Shown piece by piece: positions 21,319 to 33,014 of a stretch of DNA of 64,000 nucleotides (the stretch's first letter is position 1; each line of letters starts with the position of its first letter). The notes under the pieces are model-generated. The model saw only the letters and a list, made by a program, of their open reading frames with translations, was not told the DNA's origin and searched no databases. Made by a program: the position numbers and the translations under genes. This DNA is from Xenorhabdus cabanillasii (lineage in GTDB: Bacteria > Pseudomonadota > Gammaproteobacteria > Enterobacterales > Enterobacteriaceae), in the NCBI RefSeq assembly GCF_003386665.1, contig NZ_QTUB01000001.1, positions 992,001 to 1,056,000 on the forward strand, read 5' to 3'.

Positions 21319-21586
21319 TTAAATGACGAAGCACGGTATTTAGGCCAATCCCCATCACCCGTGCTGTCGCCCGACATCCCATCCCATTCATGGCCATATC
21401 GACGATTTGCTTATGGGTGCCGGGACGACAAGCGGCATAAGTGAATTCAAGTTGCCAAGAGTGACGACAGGACTGGCAAAGATAACGTTGGTGACCCGAA
21501 CGTGAACGCCCATTGCGATGGCTCCCTTTAACTGCACAACAAGCAGGACAAGTGACATCAATCTTTGCCATTTGAATGTTCTCCAA
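21296..21586 (-). CDS. insA: IS1 protein InsA
   Basis: This 96-residue DNA-binding protein has an N-terminal zinc ribbon (CPACC...CQSCRHSWQ) and a helix-turn-helix ([20 protein letters not shown]). It is the repressor and the N-terminal half of the IS1 transposase; it overlaps insB as usual for IS1. Confidence 0.9.
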   Translation of the reverse strand: MENIQMAKIDVTCPACCAVKGSHRNGRSRSGHQRYLCQSCRHSWQLEFTYAACRPGTHKQIVDMAMNGMGCRATARVMGIGLNTVLRHLKSSNPNR

Positions 21587-21633
21587 ATAGACAGACTATA
21601 CATGATTCAATAAATTGATGTCACGACCCAAAG

Positions 21634-22002
21634 TTACAACCCAGTTGGCAAGCAGGGAAACTTAATGGAATTGGTGGGAAAATAGAAACAGGCGAAACGG
21701 CTCAACAGTCAATGGCAAGAGAATTTGCTGAAGAAGCAGGTATTGAGACAAACCCTGATGAGTGGAAGTTATTTACTGTTTTAACCCGTCCTGATGTTTA
21801 TCAGGTTAATTTTCTCTATACGCATGATGACAGAATTTATTCTGCCAAATCTATTGAAAAAGAAGTTGTTAATATATATGAAACAGATGCACTACCGGGT
21901 AATGTTATCTACAATTTACGTTGGTTAATCCCGCTGGCGCTTGATGAACATTTACGTTTTGATAAACAAATAGAAATTAGAGAAATCAGGGAAGGTTTCT
22001 AA
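21634..22002 (+). pseudogene. NUDIX hydrolase fragment (5' end lost to IS1)
   Basis: Reading in frame from the IS1 boundary gives QPSWQAGKLNGIGGKIETGE followed by MAREFAEEAGI. This is a complete Nudix box (G-x5-E-x7-REFxEEAG) with the downstream domain to the stop. The N-terminal 20-30 residues are missing, so this is a decapitated NTP-pyrophosphatase-type gene. Its original promoter and start are not in the window. Confidence 0.78.
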
Positions 22003-22039
22003 TCTATTTTGGGTTACGGTGGGCCTTGTGGCTCGCTCT

Positions 22040-22233
22040 TTTAATGAACCTAATTCCAACTGAAGTGGTCGACAAAAATTGGTCATAACCTGAGAGGATT
22101 GCCAAAATAATCGTTCTGATTCGTTTGGGGCTAGCCCATTGTTATACCAGTGAGGACGAAGCTGGCTGTAATAACCTGTTATATAACGCGTGATTGAGTA
22201 GAGGGCCGCCATAAAATTCAGTTGTGTATTCAA
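22040..22233 (-). pseudogene. IS3-type transposase C-terminal remnant
   Basis: The frame contains FMAALYSITRYITGYYSQLR followed by PHWYNNGLAPNESERLFW, which resembles the C-terminus of rve-type (IS3-family) transposases (YYNxxRPHxxNGxxxP). No upstream catalytic part is present. Confidence 0.6.
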
Positions 22234-22282
22234 AGCGTTGTTATTCAGGTATACTAGCCATTCTTTATGGGGAGAACTTTTA

Positions 22283-22558
22283 GTGGCAAAAGTGGAAGTA
22301 AAATGCCGATTTTGTGACCAGACAAAAGAGGTGAAAAAGCATGGTAAAGGGAAAGGCGGTCATCAGCGTTATCGTTGTTTGTCCTGTAATCGTACTTTCC
22401 AACGGGATTATTCTTATCGCGCCTGTCACGCCGGGATAAAAGAACAAGTCGTTGATCTTGCCATGAATAATTCAGGTATTCGTGATACCGCACGGGCATT
22501 ACATATCAGCATTAATGCGGTTGTTCGCACCCTAAAAAACTCCGCCCAAGATGGGTAA
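22283..22558 (+). pseudogene. second IS1-type insA, orphan
   Basis: This InsA homologue starts at GTG 22283 (GGGGAG upstream). It has the zinc ribbon CRFCDQ...CLSCNRTFQ and the helix-turn-helix GIRDTARALHISINAVVRTL, but no insB follows. It differs in sequence from the insA at 21.3 kb, so it comes from another IS1 lineage. The element is truncated into a TetR-like remnant. Confidence 0.7.
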
Positions 22559-22559
22559 C

Positions 22560-23709
<1,150 letters not shown>

Positions 23710-23899
23710 ACTGCTAAGTGGACGACTATAAATCCGCTTAGCATAGTGCCTGTATATTTCAAACTCATTTGAATCCATGTCTACTAAACTGAGAGTTAAA
23801 CCATTTGGTTGGTCAAGGCACAGTGAATCCTGTCCTCAGTGATTGCACAAACTCAGGGGAAGAATACGGACGGCTAAATCAATCTTTGTTGTTTATTCT

Positions 23900-24650
23900 C
23901 GTTCGTGATCGCTTCGCTATCCGTATTTCCCCTGTGTTTTTCAGACTTATTTTACTCATTTCGAAACATTCCCTGCGTGTCGGTTAGGTTCACCGTTCCG
24001 TGGTGCGTCAGATAATGTGTAGCAGGGCGAGGGTTGTGTTGAGTTTTTGCAGGAGTTCGCTACGCGCATGCCAAGCACGGCGATGGTGTACTCCCCGTTC
24101 AGTGCCTGATCTCAGTCAGGATGAACGCCTCATTAATCGTGACGTGATGTGATTTCTCCTTTTTTACTGCATCGGCCTGTTGCAAGGCAGAGGGTGAAAA
24201 ATAAACTAAATAAGTCGGTGCGAGGTGAAAAAATGTCTGTGAAAGCGCTGTCACCCAGTAATACAAAGTTCAAATCGGTCGAAAAGCCAGTCTGGTTGTA
24301 CTCTGGACGCTGGTCGCCCAGCGGCGCACTTGGTAATCGCTCCGCTTAAACGCAAGTGACGCCGCGCAGTTTTCGGGACGTTTATCGTGTGTTAATCAAA
24401 ACGTGGATTAAGATCGTGCAAGGTTAAATTGTAATGATAAACGTGACAGGGATACTGCTCTGTGTGAGTGATAAGCCGGTAAATCAAGAAACCGGATAAC
24501 TTTCATCGCCGGACGGAAGGTTGTTGTCCAGCGATATCTGCTTCCAAAGGTGCGCAGATGTACCGCAATATTGGCTCTCCCTTTCAGGCTACGGGAGTTT
24601 TAATTCGCCACCGGAAGGCAATCCTGACAGGCGATGGATCGTTTTTTGTA
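23900..24650 (-). repeat. inverted copy of the 51.2-51.9 kb integrase-leader region
   Basis: The reverse complement of this stretch aligns colinearly with 51180-51880: the hairpin core near 24532-24597, the CGATGAAAGTTATCCGG segment, the CGCCGCxxxACTTG area near 24360, and the CTCCTGCAAAAACTCAACAC segment with ACGGAACGGTGAACC near 23990-24060. At its far end (about 23900) the integrase start survives for about a dozen codons (similar to MAQKSTRSKI) before homology stops. Identity appears about 80-90% in the best blocks, judged by eye. Confidence 0.75.
24495..24640 (-). other. multi-hairpin element, copy 1
   Basis: On the minus strand, CTCCC/GGGAG (24593-24597 with 24577-24581) encloses GTAGCCTGAAA, and ATCTGC/GCAGAT (24554-24559 with 24536-24541) encloses GCACCTTTGGAA. 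The same two hairpins with the same loops occur at 51.2 and 59.1 kb. No protein is encoded across it. It could be an RNA, a single-stranded promoter or an origin-type structure. Confidence 0.55.
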
Positions 24651-24892
24651 GAAAAAAACATTAACGGTCAGGCCGGATGGAGTCAAACTGTGGCTATTTT
24701 GCCATCCTTATTTTTTCCTGAATTCCCGTGCAAATTCCGCCGACAGGCCGATTTCCCACCAAAACCAGACAAAAATTGGATTTAATTGGTTAATTAATTT
24801 CACTGATGAATGTGTACAATTATAGACCTAACACCTCCTATTAATTCAGTACTATTCCGATACCTGACGGGTAAAAATGTAAGTGAAATTCA

Positions 24893-26644
24893 ATGAAGAA
24901 CAACAAGGAATCGCTGTACCTGCAAGAACGCGCCTATCTGCGGGAGCTGGCATAGCGTGTGGCAAAAGAATCCCCCCATTTAACGGACTTTCTGGCAACG
25001 GCCCATGATCCCGATATTCAACGTCTTTTCGAAGCGTTTGCGTTACTGATTGCCCGCTTACGGGATAAACTGGAGGATGATTTCCCCGAAATTACCCACG
25101 GTATTCTGTCCCGTATCTGGCCGTTAGTGTTGTGCCCTGTCCCGCCCACAACAATCATGCAATTTTTCCCCACTGATGGTGAACATCAGGGCGCTGCTGA
25201 TATTCCCAGAAACACGGCTGTTTCTGCGCAGGCGGAGGGGCAATTACTCACTTTCAAAACCTGCCGCCCGCTGCATATTGAGCCTTTAGTGGTACGGGAT
25301 CGCACGGTGAAAAAAACCGGCACCCACAGTGAAATTATCCTGACCCTTTGTCAGACGGGAAGTCCTTCACCCGTCTGGAAATGCGGAGCGCTCTCTTTTT
25401 TCCTCGGCACGGATACTGAACAGGCAGCACAGCTCAGCCTGTGGCTTGACCAGCATATCTGTGAGATGAGCGTCAGAGCACAGGGAGAACAACGTAAGCT
25501 GAGCTGTTTTCCTTATGGCTGGCATGACCTGCTGGATAAGCCTATCCTGCCGATGAAAAAGAGCACCTATACCGGCCTGCAAACACTGGTTGAATATTAT
25601 GCGCTGCCGCACCTGTATAATTTTGTTACGCTGGATATCAGCCGTGATCGCAAGGAAATTCCGCTCAATGCGGACGGCACGTTTGAATTGATTTTTCGTT
25701 TTGAAGGCGAACTGCCGCTGGATGGTGTCGGTGATGCCTTTATGCTGGGCTGTGTGCCGGCCATTCATCTGGAAAAACGGCTCAGCCCACCTGTCCTGCT
25801 GGGTGCCGAAAATCACTGTTATCCCTTGCCGCTGGGGGATTCCGTAAAATTGTTCCGGTTGCATGACGTTCAGGTGGTGCAACAACCCGATGATGACGCC
25901 CAACGGGGCACGCCTTACCGCTATCTGCCGATAGCGCAGTTTACGCCCGCAGCGGAACTGCTGGCCGGGGAAGAGCCGGATTATTTCTACTACCAGCTTC
26001 GCACCGAGCGTGATTTGCTGGATCGCATTCAACACCGGTTGCATTTTTTTGACCTGACAGGTAAATCGGCTCGCAACCTGCCTGAACTCGCGGTCGCCTG
26101 CGATTTCACGGGCTACCATGAACCCGCAATGGCACTGGAGCAAGGCACCATCAGTGTGATGCAGGAAGGTTCTCCTTCACATCTCAGCGTGCACAATATC
26201 ATGCCAGTAACCCCCGATTATCCGCCGATGTTACAGGATAATTCCGGCTGGCCGTTGCTTTCCTGCCTCGCCAGCCCACCCATTTTGTTGTTTACCACAG
26301 AACGGATGCGGCATTTTCTTCGTCTGTTTAACCATTATACCGAATTTAACCGCCCCCTGAGCCGCCATATTCAGCAGCAAATCGACGGCATTATGCAGGT
26401 GGAAGAGAGCCTGATCGACCGGATGAAGCTGGGCTGCCCTGTCCGTGGGTGTCTGCTGTCACTGACCCTGAACCCCGATTGTTACGCCAATCCGGGGGAG
26501 ATGTACCGTTTCTGTCGGTTAATTCATGAGGCAATGGCCTGTTTTGTCAGCCAGTCCACCTTCGTCAAGCTGGATGTATCTACCCCGAATCAAAAAATTC
26601 TGTGGGAATTCAAAGAAGTTTATGGGGCACGCATGGAGATGTAA
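24893..26644 (+). pseudogene. tssF: T6SS baseplate protein TssF, internal amber codon
   Basis: The protein is about 583 aa if read from ATG 24893. It begins YLQERAYLREL, hits TAG at 24953-24955, then continues ESPHLTDFLATAHDPDIQRL and DKLEDDFPEITHGILSRIWP, which match the conserved N-terminal region of TssF. The remainder runs intact to 26644. TssF with TssG and TssK forms the baseplate wedge of the type VI secretion system. No other structural tss gene is in the window, so this is an orphan stuck to a vgrG island. Initiation could occur after the stop (GTG 24959) but would lose the first helix. Confidence 0.8.
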
Positions 26645-26677
26645 CTGTTCAACAATTATGACAAGGAGCAAAATAGG

Positions 26678-28741
26678 ATGAATATAATGAACGGGCTGGC
26701 GGCGGCCAAAAGCGGATTACGCTTCACTTTTCAGATAGCCGGCCTGCCTGAATCTATCTTTGCTGTGGGTGAGTTTTCCCTTCAGGAAGGGTTATCTGAA
26801 CTGTTTACCCTCAATCTGACACTGATTCAGTCCCTGCCTGATAATCCCTTTCGGCCGAAGCCGGAAATCGATTTGACCGCGCTGCTGATGCAGGAAGCGG
26901 TGTTGCAGGTGTTTAATGGCGCAACGCTGCAACGCAAAATCACCGGCATTGTTTCCCACGCTGACTGGGCAGGCACCGATGGTAATAAAACCCTGTATAC
27001 CGTGACGGTTCGGCCTGCACTCTGGCGTCTGACGCTTAATCAGGACAGCCGGATTTTCCATCAGCAAAATGTGCCTGCCATCCTGAATAGCCTGTTGAAA
27101 AAGCATAAAGTCCGTGCCGATTCGAAGCTCTACGATCCGCATCAGGACAGGGAATATGTCACTCAGAAACGGGAGTCTGACTATAGCTTTTTCAGCCGTC
27201 TGGCGGCGGAAGAGGGGATCAGTTTCTGGTTTGAGGATGAAACCCTGTTTTTCAGTGACAGCCATCTGGGGATGACAGCAGGGCTTCCGCTACTTTACCA
27301 GCCCCAGCCGGAAACCGCACACGGGACAGATACCATTTATCAGGTACGGCTGGGTGTGGGAATGAGTCCGCAACGCAGTTTTCATAAAGATTTCAATCCG
27401 GAGAACCCGCGCTATCACCTTTCCCATATGCAGAGCAGCGAAGGTTTCCGCGATTTCGGCAGCAAACCCCCCTACACCGTATTTGAAAGTTACGGCCGTT
27501 TTCAGAAAGATGCCGCCGCTAAACCGTTTCTCAAATACCGCCATGAAATGCTGGATAACCAGAAAAAAACCGGCAGCGGCAACAGTAACTGCATCAAACT
27601 GATGCCGGGTAAAATTTTTGAGATAAAAAGCCACCCACACAAACCGCTGAATGCCCGCTGGCAGGTAGTCGGCATCAGTCACCACGGGCGCTGCCCGCAG
27701 GCACTGGGTGATAACAGCGGAGAAGGTACCACGCTCCGTAATCATTTCAGTTTTATCGATGGCCTTGCCGACTGGCGTCCGCCTTTCCACTACAAACCGC
27801 TGGCCGATGGCGATGAAACAGCGATGGTCGTCGGGCCGGAAGGGGAAGAGATTTTCGTTAATAAAGAGGGCGCGATTAAAGTTCATTTTCACTGGAACCG
27901 CTATGACTCGCCAGATGATGGGGCTTCGTGCTGGGTTCGCGTGGCGCAGGGCTGGAACGGCAACGGCTTCGGTTTTATGGCCATCCCGCGTATCGGTCAG
28001 GAAGTGATTATCTCTTACCTCAATGGGGATATTGACCGTCCGATAGTCACCGGCTGTGTTTACAACGGTCTGAACCGCCCGCCGCTGGATTTACCCGCCC
28101 AGAAAACCCGTACCACCTTTAAAACCAAAACCCACAAGGGTAAGGGCTTTAACGAACTGCGTTTTGAAGATGCCAAAGACAGCGAAGAAATTTATCTCCA
28201 CGGCCAGAAAGATTTGACCGCTCATATTGAAAACGATGCCCTCTGGCATATCAAACACGACCAGAAACAGCGTATCGATAACAACCGTTATCACGAGATA
28301 CTCGCCGATGACCATCATCAGGTGGCCGGTTCGCGCAAAATCACCACCGAAGGCGATGTGTCTCATCGGATTGCAGGCAGCCAGCATATCCAGACCGGCG
28401 ATGCGACCGTGATTGACAGCGGGCAGGAAATCCACCTGAAAAGCGGCGGTAAGGTGGTGCTGGAAGCGGCAGCAGAAATCACCCTGAAAGTGGGCGGCAG
28501 TTTTCTGAAAGTCACCCCGGCGGGCATTTTATCTTCCATGATTAATGTCGGGCAGGGTTCCGCGGGCAGCGGGCGTGGAGTTTCACTGCAACTGCCGGAG
28601 GGCGTAGCGCCACTCCCACAAGTAGGGCAACTCCCGATGGCGGAAGCACTTCCTGTAACCGAATTTTCGGCTAAACCACCTTGTGCCATCCTCGCACAGC
28701 AAGAGGAAAACTGGGTTATCACGGGAGCAGAAGAAGAATGA
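26678..28741 (+). CDS. vgrG: T6SS spike protein VgrG
   Basis: This 687-residue VgrG/TssI protein forms the trimeric tip of the T6SS tail. Residues 15-380 correspond to the gp27-like region (FTFQIAGLPE...ESDYSFFSRLAAEEGISFWF). The gp5-like OB fold contains EGAIKVHFHWNRYD...CWVRVAQGW and PRIGQEVIISYLNGDIDRPI. The C-terminal beta-helix (GDVSHRIAGSQHIQTGD, LKSGGKVVLEAAAEITLKVG) ends in a short proline-rich tail without an added effector domain. AAGGAG precedes the start. It overlaps the DUF4123 adaptor by 4 bases, so the pair is coupled. Confidence 0.95.
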   Translation: MNIMNGLAAAKSGLRFTFQIAGLPESIFAVGEFSLQEGLSELFTLNLTLIQSLPDNPFRPKPEIDLTALLMQEAVLQVFNGATLQRKITGIVSHADWAGTDGNKTLYTVTVRPALWRLTLNQDSRIFHQQNVPAILNSLLKKHKVRADSKLYDPHQDREYVTQKRESDYSFFSRLAAEEGISFWFEDETLFFSDSHLGMTAGLPLLYQPQPETAHGTDTIYQVRLGVGMSPQRSFHKDFNPENPRYHLSHMQSSEGFRDFGSKPPYTVFESYGRFQKDAAAKPFLKYRHEMLDNQKKTGSGNSNCIKLMPGKIFEIKSHPHKPLNARWQVVGISHHGRCPQALGDNSGEGTTLRNHFSFIDGLADWRPPFHYKPLADGDETAMVVGPEGEEIFVNKEGAIKVHFHWNRYDSPDDGASCWVRVAQGWNGNGFGFMAIPRIGQEVIISYLNGDIDRPIVTGCVYNGLNRPPLDLPAQKTRTTFKTKTHKGKGFNELRFEDAKDSEEIYLHGQKDLTAHIENDALWHIKHDQKQRIDNNRYHEILADDHHQVAGSRKITTEGDVSHRIAGSQHIQTGDATVIDSGQEIHLKSGGKVVLEAAAEITLKVGGSFLKVTPAGILSSMINVGQGSAGSGRGVSLQLPEGVAPLPQVGQLPMAEALPVTEFSAKPPCAILAQQEENWVITGAEEE

Positions 28742-29520
28742 TGGAATCGAGCAATTGGAAAAGCTGGCTGTCACATCAGGACAAAGGAGAGTGTTATTTT
28801 CTGATCAATAGTCTGGCGGAACCGAACCCGGTTCAGCTCTTTTACCTTAATGGCTGGACAGAGCAGGCGTTTCCGCTCTACAGCGGTACGCCGATGAATG
28901 CCATGCTGGAACAAAGCCCGTGGCTGATTCAACCCAAAACCAAGTGCTTACCGGAACTGGCTTTACTGCTGGATAAACACGCATTCAGCGATGCCAGTTG
29001 GGGTTGGGGCTATCGCAGTACGTTACCGTGGTCATTTCAGTTAGAGCACTGGCGTTTACATCAGCAGGTTTTACTGCGCGGGCAAGTGGTGGTTTTACGT
29101 CTGATGGATAACCGTGTTTTCACACCCCTGCTGCCAGCTTTACAGCCCGGCGATTGGCGTGAACTCTTAACTCCGGTCAATGAGCTGATGATCGATACGC
29201 CCGAACCGTATTGCTATTACCGGCCGGAAAACTGTCCTCAGGTATTAACAGAAAATTTATTTGTGCTGGGTGATCACCTGATTGAAGCCCGTTACTCAAC
29301 CGATACCGCCCTCAAGAATCTGGCCTACTCCTTAAGTTGTCAGCTTTGGGAGGAAAACCCCGAATTGGCGCTGAAACTGGATGAACCGGAAGGACAATTG
29401 CAAAAAAGCCTTGTGGTGTGGCTGAAGCAGGCGAGAGATGAAAAACAGAACTTGAACAAACTTACCGCTGAACGCTTTATTGCCGATAACCCACAGGTTG
29501 CGTTTAGCAAGGAAATTTAA
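28738..29520 (+). CDS. DUF4123 T6SS effector adaptor/chaperone
   Basis: This 260-residue protein has an N-terminal DUF4123 domain (CYFLINSLAEPNPVQLFY, then WLIQ and a WGWGY segment), the family that loads cargo effectors onto a cognate VgrG. The start ATG at 28738 overlaps the vgrG stop (ATGA). The next gene, 22 bases downstream, is therefore expected to be the cargo. Residues after about 180 vary in the family and probably contact the effector. Confidence 0.88.
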   Translation: MMESSNWKSWLSHQDKGECYFLINSLAEPNPVQLFYLNGWTEQAFPLYSGTPMNAMLEQSPWLIQPKTKCLPELALLLDKHAFSDASWGWGYRSTLPWSFQLEHWRLHQQVLLRGQVVVLRLMDNRVFTPLLPALQPGDWRELLTPVNELMIDTPEPYCYYRPENCPQVLTENLFVLGDHLIEARYSTDTALKNLAYSLSCQLWEENPELALKLDEPEGQLQKSLVVWLKQARDEKQNLNKLTAERFIADNPQVAFSKEI

Positions 29521-29541
29521 GATTAATTTAGGAAGAAAAGA

Positions 29542-30407
29542 ATGAGTCAGTTAGAACAAACAGATTGCATTAATTGCCCAAATATATTGAAACAGTGGAT
29601 TGAATTTCAACTTGTAGATGAAGAAGACAAGCCACTGGTTGGAATGCCTTATAAATTGAAAAGCCGATTGAACCCAAGTATTGAGCGAACAGGTACGACA
29701 GATGGGAATGGAATATTACGTGAAGAAGACCTTCCGCCAATGCCAGTTATTTTATCCATATCAGCACAACCACTGGCGGATGAAATTGTCAAACGGACAC
29801 CTCGTCAACAAACTGGAGAAGCCAATTCCCATGTTAAGCCAACAGCCATATTGGACGGGCATGGATATCAATACACCACATTGGGTATGCTTAGTGATGG
29901 GTATCCTACAATTAGCGGGTGGCAAGAGCAGGAATTACAGAACTCAGAACATTTCCGTGGCTCGACCTTACAGGGATTGTCAACCCACCAACTCAAGCGA
30001 CGGCATGTGCTGGAAATAAGGGTGATTCATGGATGTGCATGTGATAGAGACATTACTTTAGCTGAACTACAAGAGATATTGCCCAATGCACCACAAACAA
30101 GACTTCAAAACAATTTAGAAGCATTTAATCAGGGTTTTAATAGGTTTGGTATTACTACATGCCGAGGCAAAGCCCATTTTTTAGCGCAGGTATGCCATGA
30201 AAGTGGTGGATTACAATATACGAAAGAAATTGGAGGGGAAAGAAAGAATTATAACCCTTGGTATGGTCGAGGCTTAATACAATTGACATTTGAAGGGAAC
30301 TATACAGCGTATGGTAATTATATTGGTGAAGATGTAACTTCTTCTGCTGAAAATAGGGATAAATTATTGTCTCCACCACATAGTGTGTTATCTGCATTTT
30401 GGTTTTA
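29542..30407 (+). pseudogene. T6SS cargo effector with GH19 lysozyme-like domain, truncated by IS630
   Basis: The N-terminal part (IEFQLVDEEDKPLVGMPYKL, TDGNGILREEDLP) is the transthyretin/Ig-like module seen in VgrG-linked cargo. From about residue 175 the protein resembles GH19 chitinase/lysozyme: RFGITTCRGKAHFLAQVCHE then SGGLQYTKEIGGERKNYNPW and GRGLIQLTFEGNYTAYG, with the likely catalytic Glu in CHESGG. It should cut peptidoglycan of rivals. The frame runs into IS630 after SAFWFYK, so the last part of the domain is lost, and no immunity gene remains next to it. Confidence 0.8.
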
Positions 30408-31492
30408 TAAGTACTCAAGAAAAGTTAATTGCAAATTGGTCGCCATAACCTTTCAATAAAGTATTTAATTCATGCTCCATTGTATTCTGAGTCCAAGTGA
30501 TAAAACGTCGCCAATGGTATTTGGCCTGTTTCCAGACGATCTCAATCAAATTCAGCTCTGGGCTGTAAGCGGGAAGATAGAATAAAAACATGTTGTGTTC
30601 TCGTAACCAGCCATTTCTGATTTGTTCTTCGATCCCGTGATGGATACGCGCATTATCCAACACTAAAAATGTCAGGCGGTTGTCCCCTTGTTTGGCGACC
30701 TGCTCTAAAAAATCAATCACGTCATCGCGCGTGATACTGCCTGACGTTGTCTGGTAAAACAGCGTGTTATCCGTGTAATTTAACGCCCCCAGAACTGACC
30801 GTCTGTCATGCTCTCGAGGCTCAGTTTTATGGGGCTTACCCCGTGGACTCCATCCATATTGCACCGGAGGAGACGCGGCAAAACCCGCCTCATCGAAATA
30901 GAGCAGACGGTAATGGCCTAACTGTGCTCCAGCCTTAATTTTATTCAGCAAGGCGGATTTTTTAGCAAACTCCGTTTCGTTACGCTTTTTTTAAGCGACA
31001 GTCGGGTTCGTTTATAGGTGAGCCCCTGCTTTTTCAGGGTATTTGCCAGCGTTTCAAGCGTACAAGGCAGGGCACCATGCTTTGCCTCAACGCACTGAGC
31101 TATCCGGGCGAGTGTCAGGGACTCTGCGCTGGCCGCTTCGACCGCAGTGGCAATCATGTCAGGCGTCATGGCGAGATACCGGCCTCCGGCATGACCACCT
31201 AATAATCCCGCTATCCCTGAATTGTGCCACATGTGAACCCAATTATAGATAACCCGGAGACTGCATCCGATTTCAGCGGTGATCTGGGACGGCTTGATCC
31301 CTCTGGCAAGCATGAGCAAACCCGTTCCTCGCGTACGAATGTCCCGATGTGGATGATTCAAAGCAAGTTGTTGCAATGTGATTCGTTCAGGCTCAGAAAG
31401 TATTATCTTCGATTTCATAAGAACAGGCAGAGAATCAGGTTATCGTGTTATCGATTGTAACAGTAATGCAGATAATTTATCTGATTAACTTA
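30408..31492 (-). mobile_element. IS630-family element, copy 1
   Basis: The element of 1085 bp lies between TA dinucleotides, the IS630 target. The ends TAAGTACTCAAGA and TTAAGTTAATCAGATAAAT (reverse complement of the right end) form imperfect inverted repeats. It inserted into the effector gene. A second copy of the same length follows after 43 bases in the same orientation. Confidence 0.85.
30415..31418 (-). CDS. IS630 transposase (copy 1, programmed frameshift)
   Basis: Two overlapping frames together give a DDE transposase. The first (31418 to about 30985) holds a helix-turn-helix region (SQITAEIGCSLRVIYNWVHM). The second carries the catalytic blocks YRLLYFDEAGF, FLVLDNARIHHG and YSPELNLIEIVWKQAK (D, D, E). 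The frame changes at a run of seven A, also present in copy 2, which matches the frameshifting known in this IS family. This copy looks otherwise intact. Confidence 0.85.
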
Positions 31493-31535
31493 GATTGATT
31501 TATTGCTCAAATTATATTAGAGCAATTCAGACGGC

Positions 31536-32619
31536 TAAGTACTCAAGAGAAATTAATTGCAAATCGGTTACCATAACCGCCCAATAACGTATTTAATTCA
31601 TTCTCCATTGTCTCCTGAGTCCAAGTGATGAAACGTCGCCAGTGGTACTTGGCCTGCTTCCAGACGATTTCAATCAGATTCAGCTCTGGGCTGTAGGCGG
31701 GAAGGTAAAATAAAAACAGGTTGTGTTCGTATAACCAGCGCTTTTGAATTTCTTCCTCTATCCCATGGTGAATAGGCGCATTATCTAACACGACAAATGT
31801 CAGGCGATCGTCCCCCTGTTGGGCGACCTGCTCTAAAAAATCAATCACGTTAGCCCGCGTTGTACTGCCTGACACCGTCTGGTAAAACAGACTGTTGTCC
31901 GTGTAATTTAAGGCGCCCAGAACTGACCGGCTGACATGCTCTTTCGGTTCAGTTTCATGGGGTTTACCTCGTGGACTCCAACCGTATTGCACCGGCGGAG
32001 ACGCAGCAAAACCGGCTTCATCAAAATAGACCAGACGGTAGTGGCCTGACCGGGCTCCAGCCTTAATTTTACTCAGCAAGGCGAATTTGTGAGCAAATTC
32101 CGTTTCGTCGCGTTTTTTTAAGCGACAGGCGGGTGCGTTTATAGGTGAGTCCCTGCTTTTTCAGGGTATTCGCCAGCGTTTCAAACGTACAGGGCAAGAG
32201 ACCATGCCTGGCCTCAACGCACCGGGCTATCCGGGCCAACGTCAGGGACTCTGCGCTGGCGGCTTCGACCGCCGTGGCAATCATTTCAGGCGTCATGGCC
32301 GGATACCGTCCTCCGACATGGCCGCCTAATAATCCCGCGATACCGAAATCATGCCATGCGTGAACCCAATTATAGATAACCCGGACACTGCATCCTAATT
32401 TCAGCAGCAATCTGGGGCGGTTTTATTCCTCTGTCCAGCATGAGCAAACCCGTCCCTCGCGTACGGATGTCCCGATGCTGATGATTCAAGGCAAGTTGTT
32501 GTAACGTGATCCGTTCAGGCTCAGAAAGGACTATATTTGATTTCATGAGTGGAAGCTATCAGTCAGGTTATCGTATTGCCTATTATAACAAAATGCAGAT
32601 AGTTTATCTGATCAACTTA
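31536..32619 (-). mobile_element. IS630-family element, copy 2
   Basis: This second copy is 1084 bp, bounded by TA, with ends TAAGTACTCAAGAGAAAT and (right, reversed) TTAAGTTGATCAGATAAAC. It is related to but clearly diverged from copy 1, so it is not a recent tandem duplication. Confidence 0.84.
31543..32546 (-). pseudogene. IS630 transposase (copy 2), extra frameshift
   Basis: The gene starts MKSNIVLSEPERITLQQLAL. An extra base near 32400 (IAAEIRMQ instead of AEIGCSVRV) puts the helix-turn-helix out of frame. The catalytic frame (31543-32079) with YFDEAGF, VVLDNAPIHHG and SPELNLIEIVW is open. It is therefore probably inactive, apart from the programmed shift at A7 shared with copy 1. Confidence 0.8.
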
Positions 32620-32752
32620 ATACCAAAATCTCTCATTTTAGGCGCAATACTTCTCACATTTTTGATACCAGTTTCACATAAGGGAATATCAGTTTGCCCT
32701 AACATTCTCCCCATCAAGTTGTAACTGGTACTTCCATGCCTCATTAAATAAA

Positions 32753-32998
32753 TCATGTTGCATTAACATTATTATTCAAAATTGTATCTATCGATTCGTC
32801 AATAGACATTTCTGAGGAAATAAGCCCATCGGGAATTATAAGGTTAAATTCTTTTTCTAGTATTACTGAAATTTCTAACAAAGTTAAAGAATCCAGTTCA
32901 AGGTCTTCATAAATGACATCTTGAGTCACGTTGTCAGCTGAAACATAGTACTTATCTGTAAGAAGAGACTTAATACGATCAAAAAGAATAGTTTTCAT
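32753..32998 (-). CDS. acyl carrier protein
   Basis: This 81-residue carrier protein has the 4'-phosphopantetheine serine in DLELDSLTLLEI at about residue 37. It lies 16 bases after the KASIII gene on the same strand and is the last gene of an AvrD-like, KASIII, ACP operon. Divergence from AcpP and the context point to specialised rather than housekeeping fatty-acid metabolism. It probably carries the beta-ketoacyl product of the KASIII partner. Confidence 0.88.
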   Translation of the reverse strand: MKTILFDRIKSLLTDKYYVSADNVTQDVIYEDLELDSLTLLEISVILEKEFNLIIPDGLISSEMSIDESIDTILNNNVNAT

Positions 32999-33014
32999 AC
33001 CTCACTCCATTTAG

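Noticed and set aside
25367..26143. 258-codon minus-strand frame inside tssF
   Set aside because: Antisense to a conserved T6SS gene with no recognised domain; composition follows from the high G/C codon use of the plus-strand gene.
27290..27892. 200-codon minus-strand frame inside vgrG
   Set aside because: Antisense shadow of a well-supported gene; no start signal or family resemblance.
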